From Flaccisagitta enflata (lineage: Eukaryota; Chaetognatha; Sagittoidea; Aphragmophora), in contig OZ231127.1 in assembly GCA_965153355.1 (NCBI GenBank), forward strand, positions 57,350,001 to 57,414,000: 64,000 nt of DNA, read 5' to 3'. Below are positions 13,364 to 24,976 of this stretch, piece by piece. The position numbers were made by a program, and so were the translations under genes. The notes below the pieces were generated by a model, which saw nothing but the letters and a program-made list of their open reading frames with translations, made no database searches and was not told the DNA's origin. Position 1 is the first letter of the stretch, and each line of letters opens with the position of its first letter.

Positions 13364-13747
13364 AGAACACTGTTTATAAGAACATCAGCCTCAGATTTGG
13401 CCAAAAAATAAGAACATATTAAGAACATGCTGAGCCTCAGATTTGAAGAATATGAGTTTTTAAAAAAAACAGTAAAATTAGATGAAAAACCCTGAACGAT
13501 GGATATTTTGATAATATTTTTTAAAATGATAATTCATTATATCTTGAATATCAATCTTATATTTCTTTTTATTTAATGAGAATGTTTTTTTTTTAACATT
13601 TGCTTAATAAACAAACTTTTATATTAACATAAATATATAATCAAAGAGATTATCTAATTAAAAAATAAGAACATGTTAAGAACGCTTGAGCCTCAAAAAG
13701 GGGCTGAAAATAAGAACGCTGAGGCTGACTTTAAAAATCCATGTTCT
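13364..13747. mobile_element. TA-flanked MITE, AGAACACTG family
   Basis: Left end TA|AGAACACTGTTTATAAG; right end CCATGTTCT|TA. Subterminal CATCAGCCTCAG and GCTGAGGCTGA are also inverted. A second copy lies at 43999-44469. Tc1/mariner-type target, no transposase. Confidence 0.65.
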
Positions 13748-13750
13748 TAT

Positions 13751-14285
13751 AAAATGAATAGTCGCAAAAGCGTTAGGTGGTCAGCGGTACCCGTGCCCTG
13801 CTTAAGTAGGTTGAGGTTTAAGTTGAGGGGGGAGCAGGGCAGCGAAGTGCTTTCACACATATGGGGAATTTTCTCCTCCTTCTTCTCCTTCTTCTCCGCA
13901 CCCCCCCCTCCCCCCAGCCTCCAGGCCCATATCTCAGCCTGGAGGCCCATATCCCAGCCTGGAGGCCCAAATCCCAGTCTTGAGGCTCAAATCCCATCCT
14001 CAAGGCCAAAATCTCAACCCCAAGGCCCAGATTCCAGTCATGAGGCCCAAATCCCTAGAGAGTGGAATCTGGGCCTTGGGGTTGAGATTTTGGCGTCGAG
14101 GATGGGATTTTAGCCTCAAGACTGGGATTTGGGCCTCCAGGCTGGGATATGGGCCTCCAGGCTGAGATATGGGCCTGGAGGCTGGGGGGAGGGGGGTACA
14201 AAGAAGGAGAAGAAGGAGGAGAAAATTCCCCATATGTGTGAAAGCATAGGTCATCGACCCCTTCGGGGCCGCTGCCCAAAAGCGT
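13751..14285 (+). mobile_element. FBM copy forming a near-perfect foldback
   Basis: Starts AATAGTCGCAAAAGCGTTAG and GGTCAGCGGTACCCGTGCCC, and ends GGGGCCGCTGCCCAAAAG. The arms 13850-14036 and 14063-14244 are inverted copies of each other around a 26-bp spacer. They include CTTTCACACATATGGGG, a TCC-rich tract, and the minisatellite units GGCCCATATCTCAGCCTGGA. Confidence 0.8.
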
Positions 14286-14387
14286 GTATGTTTGTTCGCT
14301 CCCACTGCTCACTTGCTTTTGCAGCGGTCTGCTTGGCTACACTCGCTTTGCTCCCATGCTCCATTCACCGGCTCCCTTGCTCCCTCG

Positions 14388-15410
14388 AAATCCGAGTCTG
14401 TGGTCTCGATATCCGAGTCTGTGGTCTCGATATCCAAGTCTGTGGTCTTGATATCCAAGTCTGTGATCTCGATATCCAAGTCTGTGGTCTCGATATCCGA
14501 GTCTGTGGTCAAGATATCCGAGTCTGTGGTCTCGATATCCGAGTCTGTGGTCTCAATATCCGAGTCTGTGGTCTCGATATCCGAGTCTGTGGTCTCGATA
14601 TTCAAGTCTGTGGTCTCGATATCCGGGTCTGTGGTCTTGATATCCGAGTCTGTAGTCTCGATATCCGAGTCTGTCTCTGGTCTCGATATCCGAGTCTGTG
14701 GTCTCAATATCCGAGTCTGTGGTCTTGATTTCCGAGTCTGTGGTCTCGATTTCCGAGTCTGTGGTCTCGATTTCCGAGTCTCCAATCTCGACTCCAAGTC
14801 TGTGATCTCGATTTCCGAGTCTGTGGTCTCGATTTCCGAGTCTGGGGTCTGGATTTCCGAGTCTGTGGTCACGATTTCCGAGCCTGTGGTATGGTCTCAA
14901 TTTCCGAGTCTGTGGTCTCGATTTCCGAGTCTGTGGTCTCGATTTCCGAGTCTGTGGTCTCGATTTCCGAGTCTGTGGTCTCGATTTCCGAGTCTGTGGT
15001 CTCGATTTCCGAGTCTGTGGTCTCGATTTCTGAGTCTGTGGTCGCGATTTCCAAGTCTGTGAGCGCGATTTCCAAGTCTGTGAGCGCGATATTCAAGTCT
15101 GTGAGCGCGATTTCCAAGTCTGTGAGCGCGATTTCCAAGTCTGTGAGCGTGATTTCCGAGTCGGTGGGCGCGATTTCCGAGTCTGTGGGGGCGATTTCCG
15201 AGTCTGTGGGGGCGATTTCCGAGTCTGTGGGGGCGATTTCCGAGTCTGTGGGCGCAATCCCGGAGTCTGTGGGTGCGATTTCCGACTCTGTGGGTGCGAT
15301 ATCCGAGTCAGTGGACGCGATTCCCATGTCTATGGTTGCAAGTTTCAAGTTTTTGGTCTCGGTTTTCGAGTCTGTGGGCAAGGTTTTCGAGTCTGTGGTC
15401 ACAACAGCCA
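14388..15410. repeat. 21-bp minisatellite, ~1 kb
   Basis: About 48 units of a 21-bp repeat (GTCTGTGGTCTC followed by GATTTCCGA). There are sub-blocks: GATATCCGA variants to about 14700, GATTTCCGA in the middle, and GAGCGCGATTTCCAA or GGGGGCGATTTCCGA variants from about 15060. Because 21 is a multiple of three and the unit has no stop in several frames, long ORFs exist on both strands (Val-Val-Ser-Ile-Ser-Glu-Ser and Glu-Thr-Thr-Asp-Ser-Glu-Ile heptads). I see no start context or flanking exon and treat it as non-coding. Confidence 0.85.
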
Positions 15411-15419
15411 CAGCTTTTT

Positions 15420-16239
15420 GAGAAAATAATATCCATTAATATTTTCATATTCTTCATGAAAAGAGGATTCGAATGATATGCTGAAACATATACTTTATCA
15501 GTTATTTTCTTAAAAAATGGTGCAGGAAGGAAAAATCTTCTTCTGATCAGTATTTGTAACAGCCGCAATTTCGCGGCACCTAAACAAGACAACAACCTTG
15601 ATGATTTCTTTTCGAATTAATTTTTTTAACAGATGCGCGGCTCCTGCGTTTTTCTGCGTCATCCGATTTGGATGCGGTTTTTTGCTCCAGCTCAGATTTT
15701 TTAAGGAGCACATCCCCATTTGTGAAGATCATTGAAGGCGCCATAAACGGAGCGGAGATTCAATGACGAACTTGAAAAATATTTGGTCGATCACTGAAAT
15801 CTTTTCTGAACGATTGAGCTCAATTTTTTTATGTCCTATGAGTGAGTTACTGTTGCCAACAGGTTGATACACCTTCTTTACCGAATATTCAACCTATAAA
15901 CCACATAATTCACTCTTTAAATAGTCATTATATTATTATGGATACTTGTTAAAAATTCAAAAAATGAACAAAAGTTGAAACGGTGGATGCACCCAGGATT
16001 TTATAACCCTATTTAATGGCACAGAAATGAAGGTGCTAGAGGCTATGAGCAGGTAAAGATTTCCCAGAAATAAATGCCATCTTTTGTTCAGAGAAAGAAC
16101 AAAAACTGTGACAAAACAAGTTTATCTTAATGAGGACTTGAAATCATTCAAAATCATTTCTCTCCAAAGTTAGATCATTTTTTGCAAAAAACTTGAAAAA
16201 ATACAAAAAAATCCAGATTATTTTCAAAAATTCATTTGA
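15420..16239. other. no gene recognised
   Basis: AT-rich sequence. GGATTTTATAACCCTATTTAA near 15994 resembles, inverted, the sequence just right of the MITE at 9320, so it is probably a repeat remnant. Confidence 0.4.
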
Positions 16240-16410
16240 AACAAGGCCGGATACACTGCCACCAGTTGCGGACGGGTGGGCAGGGGCGGAAATGCGTGTT
16301 TTCCCACTTTTCAACTCGAGCGTGACGGACCGACCAACCAACCGACCAACCGACCGACCGACCAATGGACGGACGGACAAAGCCTCTTATAGAGTTGCGT
16401 GTCCGCAACT
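16240..16410 (-). mobile_element. HLE copy, GCGGACGGGTGGG subtype
   Basis: AACAAGGCCGGATACACTGC, GCGGACGGGTGGGCAGGGG, CGACCAACCGACCGACCG, and the end GTTGCGTGTCCGCAACT. The same subtype occurs at 26243, 59390 and 63624. Confidence 0.75.
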
Positions 16411-16660
16411 AAAAATCCGTTCTAATCTATCCAGATTAATCTGGATTTTTTAAAATGGATATATCCACCCATCCAACCCTGCTTATTTACGACTTAAAAT
16501 CATTTGAAAATATTTTCCTACGCAGTTTGGCCATTTTTGCAAAAAAATTGAAAAAAAAGATTTTTTCAAAAATTTTTTTGAAAAAATCCATTTTATCCAT
16601 TTGGATTAATCCAGATTTTTTCAAATGGATTAATCCACCCTTCCAACCCTGTCCCGAATT
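16411..16660. repeat. AATCCATTTGGATTAAT palindromic repeats
   Basis: Several copies of AATCCAGATTTTTTCAAATGG-like sequence with the short palindrome ATCCATTTGGAT. Similar sequence lies at 8590-8700, so this is a dispersed AT-rich repeat. Confidence 0.5.
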
Positions 16661-16724
16661 GGCATATCGAGAATTATTTGAGAGTGAGAAATGACCATGG
16701 CGCTTGGAGAGATATTACGTGCTC

Positions 16725-17340
16725 GATATCAGGGGTGTTTATAAACGCCAAATAAACGCCGTTTATAAACAATGCTATACAACTGTTTATAAACATTAAA
16801 AATGCAAGTCAAATAAACAAAAATTGTTTAAATGGCAGTAAAAAACGTTGTTTATAAACGACTATTTATCACTGTTTATGAACGAAGAAAAATAAGAGAT
16901 TGTTTGACCTGATCAGTACAAACTGAAAATGTCCACACTAGAAAATGTTCTATTAGAAAAATCAAAATTTTGAAGGTTGCTACTGATTTTTTTGACCCCA
17001 AAAATCGTTAAAAAGAGCCCATAATTGATCGTTTATAAACACAATAATATTGTTGTTTATAAACAACAAAAATTAAGTGTTTGTAAACGCTAAATTTTTT
17101 GTATTGATAAACACCAAAAAATAAAAAAAAATTGTTTATTTGCCCCCTATTTCATTTGTTTATCGACAAAAAAATTGCAATGGAAATAGTACTTTAGCAT
17201 CTTTTTTCTCCTCCTCCCCCTATTCCTCCTCCTCATCCAAAATCGTTTATTTGCTCCCAATTTTTTTTCCAAATAAACAAAAAATCGTTTATTTAGTACC
17301 ATAAATTTGGTTTCATAAATGTTTACACTCCTTTAGAAGT
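16725..17340. repeat. degenerate GTTTAT/ATAAAC repeats leading into the array
   Basis: Irregularly spaced GTTTATAAAC motifs (for example ACGCCGTTTATAAACAATG) without a fixed period. This looks like the eroded edge of the 232-bp array to the right. Confidence 0.6.
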
Positions 17341-20300
17341 TTTTGTGTTTATAAACACCAAAAATATGAACCTCATAAACGAATTTGTTTATTTGGTACC
17401 ATAAATTGGTTTTTATAAACGTTTACACTCTTTTAGAAATTTTTTCTAGATAAACAAAAAATTGTTTATTTGGCACCATAAATTGGTTTTCATAAACATT
17501 TACACTCAATCAGAAGTTTTTGTGTTTATAAACACCAAAAATATGAATCTCATAAACGAATTTGTTTATTTGGTACCATAAATTTGATCTCATAAACAGA
17601 TTCTTATATTCCTCTCCTCCTCCTCCTCCTCCTCCTCCTCCTCCTCCTCCTCCTCCTCCTCCTCCTCCTCCTCCTCATCCAAAATTGTTTATTTGCTCCC
17701 AATTTCCTTTCCAAATAAACAAAAACTCGTTTATTTGGCACCATAAATTTGTTTTCATAAACGTTTACACTCAATCAGAAGTTTTTGTGTTTATAAACAC
17801 CAAAAATATGAATCTCATAAACAAATTTGTTTATTTGGTACCATAAATTTGATCTCATAAACAGATTTTATATTTTCTCTCCTCCTCCCCTCCTCCTCCT
17901 CCTCCTCATCCAAAAATCGTTTATTTGCCTCAATTTCCTTTCCAAATAAACAAAAATTGTTTATTTGGCACCATAAATTTGTTTTCATAAACGTTTACAC
18001 TCCTTTAGAAGTTTTTGTGTTTATAAACACCAAAAATATGAATTTCATAAACGAATTTGTTTATTTGGTACCATAAATTTGATCTCATAAACAGATTTTT
18101 ATATTTCTCTCTCCTCCTCCTCTCCTCCTCCTCCTCCTCCTCCTCCTCACCAAAATCGTTTATTTGCTCCCAATTTCTTTTCCAAATAAACAAAAATCGT
18201 TTATTTGGCACCATAAATTTGTTTTCATAAACGTTTACACTCCTTTAGAAGTTTTTGTGTTTATAAACACCAAAAATATGAATCTCATAAACGAATTTGT
18301 TTATTTGGTACCATAAATTTGATCTCATAAACAGATTTTTATATTTCTCTCCTCCTCCTCCCCCTCCTCCTCCTCCTCATCCAAAATCGTTTATTTGCTC
18401 CCTATTTCCTTTCCAAATAAACAAAAAATCGTTTATTTGGCACCATAAATTTGTTTTCATAAACGTTTACACTCAATCAGAAGTTTTTGTGTTTATAAAC
18501 ACCAAAAATATGAATCTCATAAACGAATTTGTTTATTTGGTACCATAAATTTGATCTCATAAACAGATTTTTATATTTCTCTCCTCCTCCTCCCCCTCCT
18601 CCTCCTCCTCATCCAAAATCGTTTATTTGCTCCCTATTTCCTTTCCAAATAAACAAAAAATTGTTTATTTGGCACCATAAATTTGATTTCATAAACGTTT
18701 ACACTCAATCAGAAGTTTTTGTGTTTATAAACACCAAAAATATGAATCTCATATACGAATTTGTTTATTTGGTACCATAAATTTGATGTCATAAACAGAT
18801 TTTTATATTTCTCTCCTCCTCCTCCCCCTCCTCCTCCTCCTCATCCAAAATCGTTTATTTGCTCCCAATTTCCTTTCCAAATAAACAAAAAATTGTTTAT
18901 TTGGCACCATAAATTTGTTTTCATAAACGTTCACACTCAATCAGAAGTTTTTGTGTTTATAAACACCAAAAATATGAATCTCATAAACGAATCTGTTTAT
19001 TTGGTACCATAAATTTGATCTCATAAACAGATTTTTATATTTCTCTCCTCCTCCTCCCCCTCCTCCTCCTCCTCATCCAAAATTGTTTATTTGCTCCCAA
19101 TTTCCTTTCCAAATAAACAAAAAATCGTTTATTTGGCACTATATATTTGTTTTCATGAACGTTTACACTCAATCAGAAGTTTTTGTGTTTATAAACACCA
19201 AAAATATGAATCTCATAAACGAATTTGTTTATTTGGTACCATAAATTTGATCTCATAAACAGATTTTTATATTTCTCTCCTCCTCCTCCCCCTCCTCCTC
19301 CTCCTCATCCAAAATCGTTTATTTGCTCCCAATTTCCTTTCCAAATAAACAAAAAATCGTTTATTTGGCACCATAAATTTGTTTTCATAAACGTTTACAC
19401 TCAATCAGAAGTTTTTGTGTTTATAAACACCAAAAATATGAATCTCATAAACGAATTTGTTTATTTGGTACCATAAATTTGATCTCATAAACAGATTTTT
19501 ATATTTCTCTCCTCCTCCTCCCCCTCCTCCTCCTCCTCCTCATCCAAAATCGTTTATTTGCTCCCTATTTCCTTTCCAAATAAACAAAAAATCGTTTATT
19601 TGGCACCATAAATTTGTTTTCATAAACGTTTACACTCAATCAGAAGTTTTTGTGTTTATAAACACCAAAAATATGAATCTCATAAACGAATTTGTTTATT
19701 TGGTACCATAAATTTGATCTCATAAACAGATTTTTATATTTCTCTCCTCCTCCTCCCCCTCCTCCTCCTCCTCATCCAAAATCGTTTATTTGCTCCCTAT
19801 TTCCTTTCCAAATAAACAAAAAATCGTTTATTTGGCACCATAAATTTGTTTTCATAAACGTTTACACTCAATCAGAAGTTTTTGTGTTTATAAACACCAA
19901 AAATATGAATCTCATAAACGAATTTGTTTATTTGGTACCATAAATTTGATCTCATAAACAGATTTTTATATTTCTCTCCTCCTCCTCCTCCCTCCTCCTC
20001 CTCCTCCTCCTCCTCATCCAAAATCGTTTATTTGCTCCCTATTTCCTTTCCAAATAAACAAAAAATTGTTTATTTGGCACCATAAATTTGATTTCATAAA
20101 CGTTTACACTCAATCAGAAGTTTTTGTGTTTATAAACACCAAAAATATGAATCTCATATACGAATTTGTTTATTTGGTACCATAAATTTGATCTCATAAA
20201 CAGATTTTTATATTTCTCTCCTCCTCCTCCCCCTCCTCCTCCTCCTCATCCAAAATCGTTTATTTGCTCCCAATTTCCTTTCCAAATAAACAAAAAATTG

Positions 20301-20975
20301 TTTATTTGGCACCATAAATTTGTTTTCATAAACGTTCACACTCAATCAGAAGTTTTTGTGTTTATAAACACCAAAAATATGAATCTCATAAACGAATCTG
20401 TTTATTTGGTACCATAAATTTGATCTCATAAACAGATTTTTATATTTCTCTCCTCCTCCTCCCCCTCCTCCTCCTCCTCATCCAAAATTGTTTATTTGCT
20501 CCCAATTTCCTTTCCAAATAAACAAAAAATCGTTTATTTGGCACTATATATTTGTTTTCATGAACGTTTACACTCAATCAGAAGTTTTTGTGTTTATAAA
20601 CACCAAAAATATGAATCTCATAAACGAATTTGTTTATTTGGTACCATAAATTTGATCTCATCAACAGATTTTTATATTTCTCTCCTCCTCCTCCCCCTCC
20701 TCCTACTCCTCATCCAAAATCGTTTATTTTCTCCCAATTTCCTTTCCAATTAATCAAAAAATTGTTTATTTGGCACCATAAATGTGTTTTCATAAACGTT
20801 TACACTCAATCAGAAGTTTTTGTGTTTATAAACACCAAAAATATGAATCTCATAAACAAATTTGTTTATTTGGTACCATAAATTTGATCTCATAAACAGA
20901 TTTTTATATTTCTCTCCTCCTCCTCCCCCTCCTCCTCCTCATCATCCAAAATCGTTTATTTGCTCCCAATTTCCC
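17340..20975 (+). repeat. 232-bp satellite array, first block (~15 monomers)
   Basis: Each monomer holds TTGTTTATTTGGTACCATAA, a TCC-rich tract (CTCCTCCTCC), TTTCCAAATAAACAAAAA, ATAAACGTTTACACTC and the 12-bp palindrome TGTTTATAAACA. Starts of the TTGTTTATTTGG block at 18297, 18529, 18761, 19225 and 19457 give a period of 232, with small length changes from TCC slippage. Variants (CGTTCACACTC, GCACTATATATTTG) recur about 1405 bp apart, at 18930/20336 and 19136/20542, showing a six-monomer higher-order duplication. The 83-codon ORFs, one per monomer, are artefacts: they begin at TTG and 232 is not a multiple of three. Confidence 0.93.
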
Positions 20976-21039
20976 ACCCTTGGTCAGTTTGTGGCCTACC
21001 CAAATTTTAGGTTTAACCAATGCGGCAATCCAATACTCC

Positions 21040-21480
21040 CGCTAGATTTTCACTTCAGGCTCCCCCTCCAGCCACTTCTGTCTTCTGGCTTCCGGCTCTT
21101 CTGTAATTCCCGCCTCTACCGCAACTTCCGCTTTCCTTCTACTTCCAATTATCAACCTCTCCCTCTCTCCACCACTCCCGCTCTCCCCCACTCCCACTCT
21201 CCCGCTACCCCTGCTACTCCTGCCCTCCTGCCCTTCCGCTCCCGCTTCTCCCGCTCCCGCTCTTCCCGCTCCTCCCGCTCCCGCTCCTCCCGCTCCCGCT
21301 CCTCCCGCTCCTGCTCTTCCCGCTCCCGCTCCTCCCACTCCCGCTCCTCCTGCTCCCGCTCCTCCCGCTCCTCCCGCTCCCGCTTCTCCCGCACCTGCAA
21401 CTCCCGCTCCCGCAACTCCCGCATCCGCAACTCCCGCTCCCGCATATCCCGCTTTCTTTTTTGGGCAGCGGCCCTAAGGA
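21040..21480. repeat. CTCCCGCTCC minisatellite/simple repeat
   Basis: Runs of CCCGCTCCCGCTCCTCCCGC with variants, about 21160-21450. It is the reverse complement of the GCGGGA repeats at 36395-37200. The Arg-Ser ORF on the plus strand is an artefact. A GGGCAGCGGCC fragment of FBM ends it. Confidence 0.85.
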
Positions 21481-21489
21481 ACCGTTGTC

Positions 21490-21857
21490 TTGTAAGACAC
21501 AGGACACAGGACACAGGAGTGAATCCTTGAGTGACAGATAATGGATTTACAACTTATAAATTCATAATCATAATACATCATATGTGGGCCGGAGTTGAAA
21601 GAATGACTGATGAATGAATGAACAAACAAATGAACTCTTAAAGCGTATTGGTTATGATAGCAGATTTTTATTTTTGACAAGAAACAGGTTAACGAGAGCT
21701 GGTTGTCTTTGATCTCTTTTTGTCAAAGGACCATGAAATTTTTTTTTCCTCCAAGTTTTTTTTTCCTCCAAGATCACGAGCATTCATTCCTAAGATGACA
21801 CTTGTTTTTGAGGACGGAAATATACCTTGGTTAATTTTTGATTAATCTCTTTGGTTA

Positions 21858-21899
<42 letters not shown>

Positions 21900-21975
21900 T
21901 AATCTCTATTAACTTCGATTCTCATTCACTTAGAAAGACCACGCTTAGGTGGGATTAGATTCATTTGTTTTCCAA
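21490..21975. other. no gene recognised; small (TC)n tract
   Basis: Three ACACAGG units near 21497 and a TC tract at about 21860-21897. Otherwise unique-looking. Confidence 0.5.
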
Positions 21976-22639
21976 AACAAGGCTACCCCAGTTGCGTGCG
22001 GGTGGGCAGAAGCAGTGATTAAGCTCATCAAGGCATTTGGGCAGGAGCTGTAAACTAAAAAAGCTCAAGAACCCCGAAATAGTGAATAATCGCAAAAGCG
22101 TTAGATGGCCAGTGGTACCTGTGCCCTGCTTAAGTGGGTCATGATTGTAGTTGAGGGGGGAGCAGGGCAGCGGCTCCGAAGGGGTCGATGACCTATGCTT
22201 TCACATATGGGGAAATTTTTCCTCCTCTTTCTCCTTCTCCTCCTCCTCCATACCCCCCTTCCCCAACCTCCAGGTCCATATCTCTGCCACGAGTCCAATA
22301 TCTCAGCCTTGAGGCCCAAATCCTAGTCTTGAGGCAAGGATGTGGGCCCTGAAGATGGGATTTTGGCCTCAAGGCTGGTAATTGGACCTTGAGGCAGGCA
22401 TTTAAGCCTCGAGACTGGGATTTGGGCTTCAAGGCTGGGATATGGGCCTCGAGGCTGAAATATGGGCCTGGAGGTTGGGGAGGGGTAAAAAGAAGGAGAA
22501 GGAGGAGTAAAAATTTCCCCGTATGTGAAAGCATAGGTCATCAACTCCTTCGGGGCCGCTGCCCAAAAGGGGACCAACCAACCAACCAACCGACAGAGGG
22601 ACCGACATAGCGTGGTGTAGAGTCGCGTAGCATGCGATT
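21976..22639 (-). mobile_element. HLE copy with nested FBM
   Basis: Left end AACAAGGCTACCCCAGTTGC, right end GTAGAGTCGCGTAGCATGCG. An FBM copy occupies about 22085-22572. Confidence 0.65.
22085..22572 (+). mobile_element. FBM foldback copy
   Basis: AATAATCGCAAAAGCGTTAG at the left, GGGGCCGCTGCCCAAAAGG at the right. The arms (CTTTCACATATGGGG plus a TCC tract on the left; GGAGAAGGAGG plus CCCCGTATGTGAAAG on the right) are inverted, with GGCCTCAAGGCTGGG minisatellite units between. Confidence 0.7.
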
Positions 22640-23004
22640 AAAAAATCTCTACCCATGAATGATTATCCATCATTTGGAAAAAAGTCGAAGAGACGAAGTG
22701 CCCTCGGTCTTTTTGAGTCCAGCAGAGTTTTTTGGATTTCCTTTTTTCTCATGAAGCGTTTGAGCAAGTTGATAAGTTTTGGGGGCTGAATGGTGCTACG
22801 CACGAAATTAATAGCTCAGAAAGAACTAAATCTTCTCTTTCAGATGACGCCAAGCAGAATTCTGTGCAATCGATAGTTTTGGAGCTATGATTTTTTTTTT
22901 TTTCGCAATTTTCAAATTTTTCCCTAAAACAAAGAATCGAGTTAGTTGAAGTCTATTTGAACTTTGAAATATCCCAGGTGATGATTGTGCATCCTGGCAG
23001 CACA

Positions 23005-23190
23005 GTCTCTCATTTCAACTCCCGACTCTATGAGAGGCTTTGTCCATCAGTCCATCCATCGGTCTGTTGGTCTGTCTGTCCAAGTGGAAAAGTGGAAAAA
23101 CAAGCTGTCTAGATGCTTGTGTGTGGGGGTTGTGGATGGGGGTTGGATGTCTCTGTCTACCTGTCTGCAACGATATTGTAACCCTGTGTT
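23005..23190 (+). mobile_element. decayed HLE copy
   Basis: CGACTCTATGAGAGGCTTTG, a CCATCCATCGGTCTGTTGG tract and TGTCTGCAACGATATTG match the HLE plan, but the ends have diverged. Confidence 0.4.
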
Positions 23191-23204
23191 ACATGTTTTT
23201 CTCT

Positions 23205-23285
23205 GTTTCTCTCTCTGTCTCTCTCCCTCTCTCTCCCCCTCTCTCCCCCTGTCTATCTGTCTGTCTATCTGTCTGTCTGTCTCTC

Positions 23286-23335
<50 letters not shown>

Positions 23336-23380
23336 TTTTTCTCTCTCTCTCTTTTCCTCTCTCATTTTCTCGAGCAGCAT
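23205..23380. repeat. (TC)n-rich tract
   Basis: TC dinucleotides with CTGT interruptions and T runs. Confidence 0.9.
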
Positions 23381-23654
23381 TTACGACTTTTTTCCTACGG
23401 AGATTAGCCGCCCTTATTGGTAATTCCAAAACAACTGAGAAAATGAGCTTGTTACGGCTTCATACATGTGCAACCAGTCGCCCAAAGGCAGTATGTCTAA
23501 AAAGCGTCAGAGACACCAAACATTTATTATTGGATAGCCATCATTCAGTGGTCAAGGGGGAAATAAGGGAGAGGGACGGGTATTTAAAGGGTAGAGGGAC
23601 AATGGGACAATTAAGAGAGAGAAGGACAATTGGGAATCTAAATATTTGATGTCT

Positions 23655-23925
23655 CCGACACTTTTTGGGCAGCGGCCCCGAAGGGGACAAAGTCCTGTAG
23701 AACATAGGGGGACTTTCGTTCGTGCGCCCGTCTGTCCTTTTGTCCCCCCCCCCCGCTGGGCCTCTCAGACCTAAAATCAGGCCTCTCGATCTTCAAATCA
23801 GGCCTTGCAGGCTTCAAATCAGGCCTCTCAGGCATCAATCCAGGCCCCACAGGCCTCAAATAAGACTTCTCAGTCCTCAAATTAGGCCTCTCAGGCCCCT
23901 TATTAGCTTGTACCGAAATCACCAA
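23655..23925 (-). mobile_element. partial FBM copy
   Basis: Begins TTTTTGGGCAGCGGCCCCGA and TCCTGTAGAACATAGGGGGA, followed by about eight units of CAGGCCTCAAATCAGGCCTC type. The opposite end is absent. Confidence 0.6.
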
Positions 23926-23938
23926 AACCAAAAAACCT

Positions 23939-24512
23939 GGGATTCTACGAGTAGCTCATGTTGTGGAGCTGTCTTGGGCTACTATTGCCACCATGCTTGG
24001 CTTTAAAAGTTTACATTTTGGTTGCCGCGGCTTACCTTGAACTTCCAATGGGTCTATAGAAAACATAAAATTTCAAGCTGCTCATATGAAAGTTTTGACT
24101 GCAGATTTGAAATCTGCATGAAAAACTGTCTATTGAAAGTGCTTTTTTTTTTCAAAATTCTTTCGGGATCATTGTCAAAATCCACGCTAAAGATTTAAAA
24201 AAAAGGTAAGTTCAATGATTTTACAAAGAAATTAATAGGAAAGGTATGTTTCACGAACTTTGACGCCACTTTTGACAACCTTCTGATTGGAATATTGAAA
24301 AAAGAAAAACATTTCCAATTGCCAGTTTTTTCTGCAGATTCCAAATCTGCGGTCAAAATTGGGGTTTGAGTACTTTGAAATTTTGGATTTCCTATGGGGG
24401 TAGGGTTAACAGAGGGTAAGGCGCGGAAACCGAAAAGTAGAGTTTAAACCCAAAATTGATTTCAATAGAAGCCTGAGACAGCCCCACAACATGATCTGCT
24501 TGTAGAATGCCC
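23939..24512. mobile_element. foldback MITE, ~570 bp
   Basis: The left end GATTCTACGAGTAGCTCATG...GTTGTGGAGCTGTCTTGGGC is matched in inverse by GCCTGAGACAGCCCCACAAC...GCTTGTAGAATGCC. Matching continues inward through CTGCAGATTTGAAATCTGC and its partner, so the two halves pair over most of their length with moderate divergence. Confidence 0.7.
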
Positions 24513-24976
24513 GTTTTATTGCTTTTAGTCACTTAGGTACAGGCTACCCCTTATGCCTCAATTAGGCCCTCTCAGGCCAGAAAATGGGCAATCAAAAATA
24601 AAAAGTTGAAAATAAGAAATGAAGAAGAAAAAGTGAAAGTAAAAAATACCATCCCTAGATTCCACTCTGCAAGATTGTACGGTATACAAGATTTTATAAT
24701 CACATTTCAACCCACTCCCCACTACAGCTAAAACGGAGCATGGTAAGGACTTGAAATATGGGATAGTCAAAAGGGTTCTTCCCTCTATTTTCTTTCTTTC
24801 TTTCACTTTTTTTACCACAATCACTATACCAAACCAAAACGCGTGGCGGTCTGTCCATTATGACTCCAGAAAAAACGTGTCTCTCACGCGGCTTTTTTTG
24901 GCCACGGCGAGATCTTATACCAAAATGAATGAGAAAAATATGTTTTAAAAGGCTGCTTTGACTGTTATGTCAGAGA
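24513..24976. other. no gene or repeat recognised
   Basis: AT-rich sequence with no recognised structure. Confidence 0.4.

Noticed and set aside
14388-15410. CRISPR-like array
   Set aside because: The 21-bp units are adjacent with no spacers, and the genome is eukaryotic.
17562-20881. Repeated ~83-codon ORFs in the 232-bp array, which look like a tandem gene family
   Set aside because: They start at TTG rather than ATG, and the monomer is not a multiple of three, so every ORF ends where the next monomer begins. The Pro run is only the TCC tract.
20862-21530. 222-codon ORF rich in Arg-Ser, like an SR protein
   Set aside because: It runs from a satellite monomer into the CTCCCGCTCC minisatellite; the RS pattern follows from the repeat.
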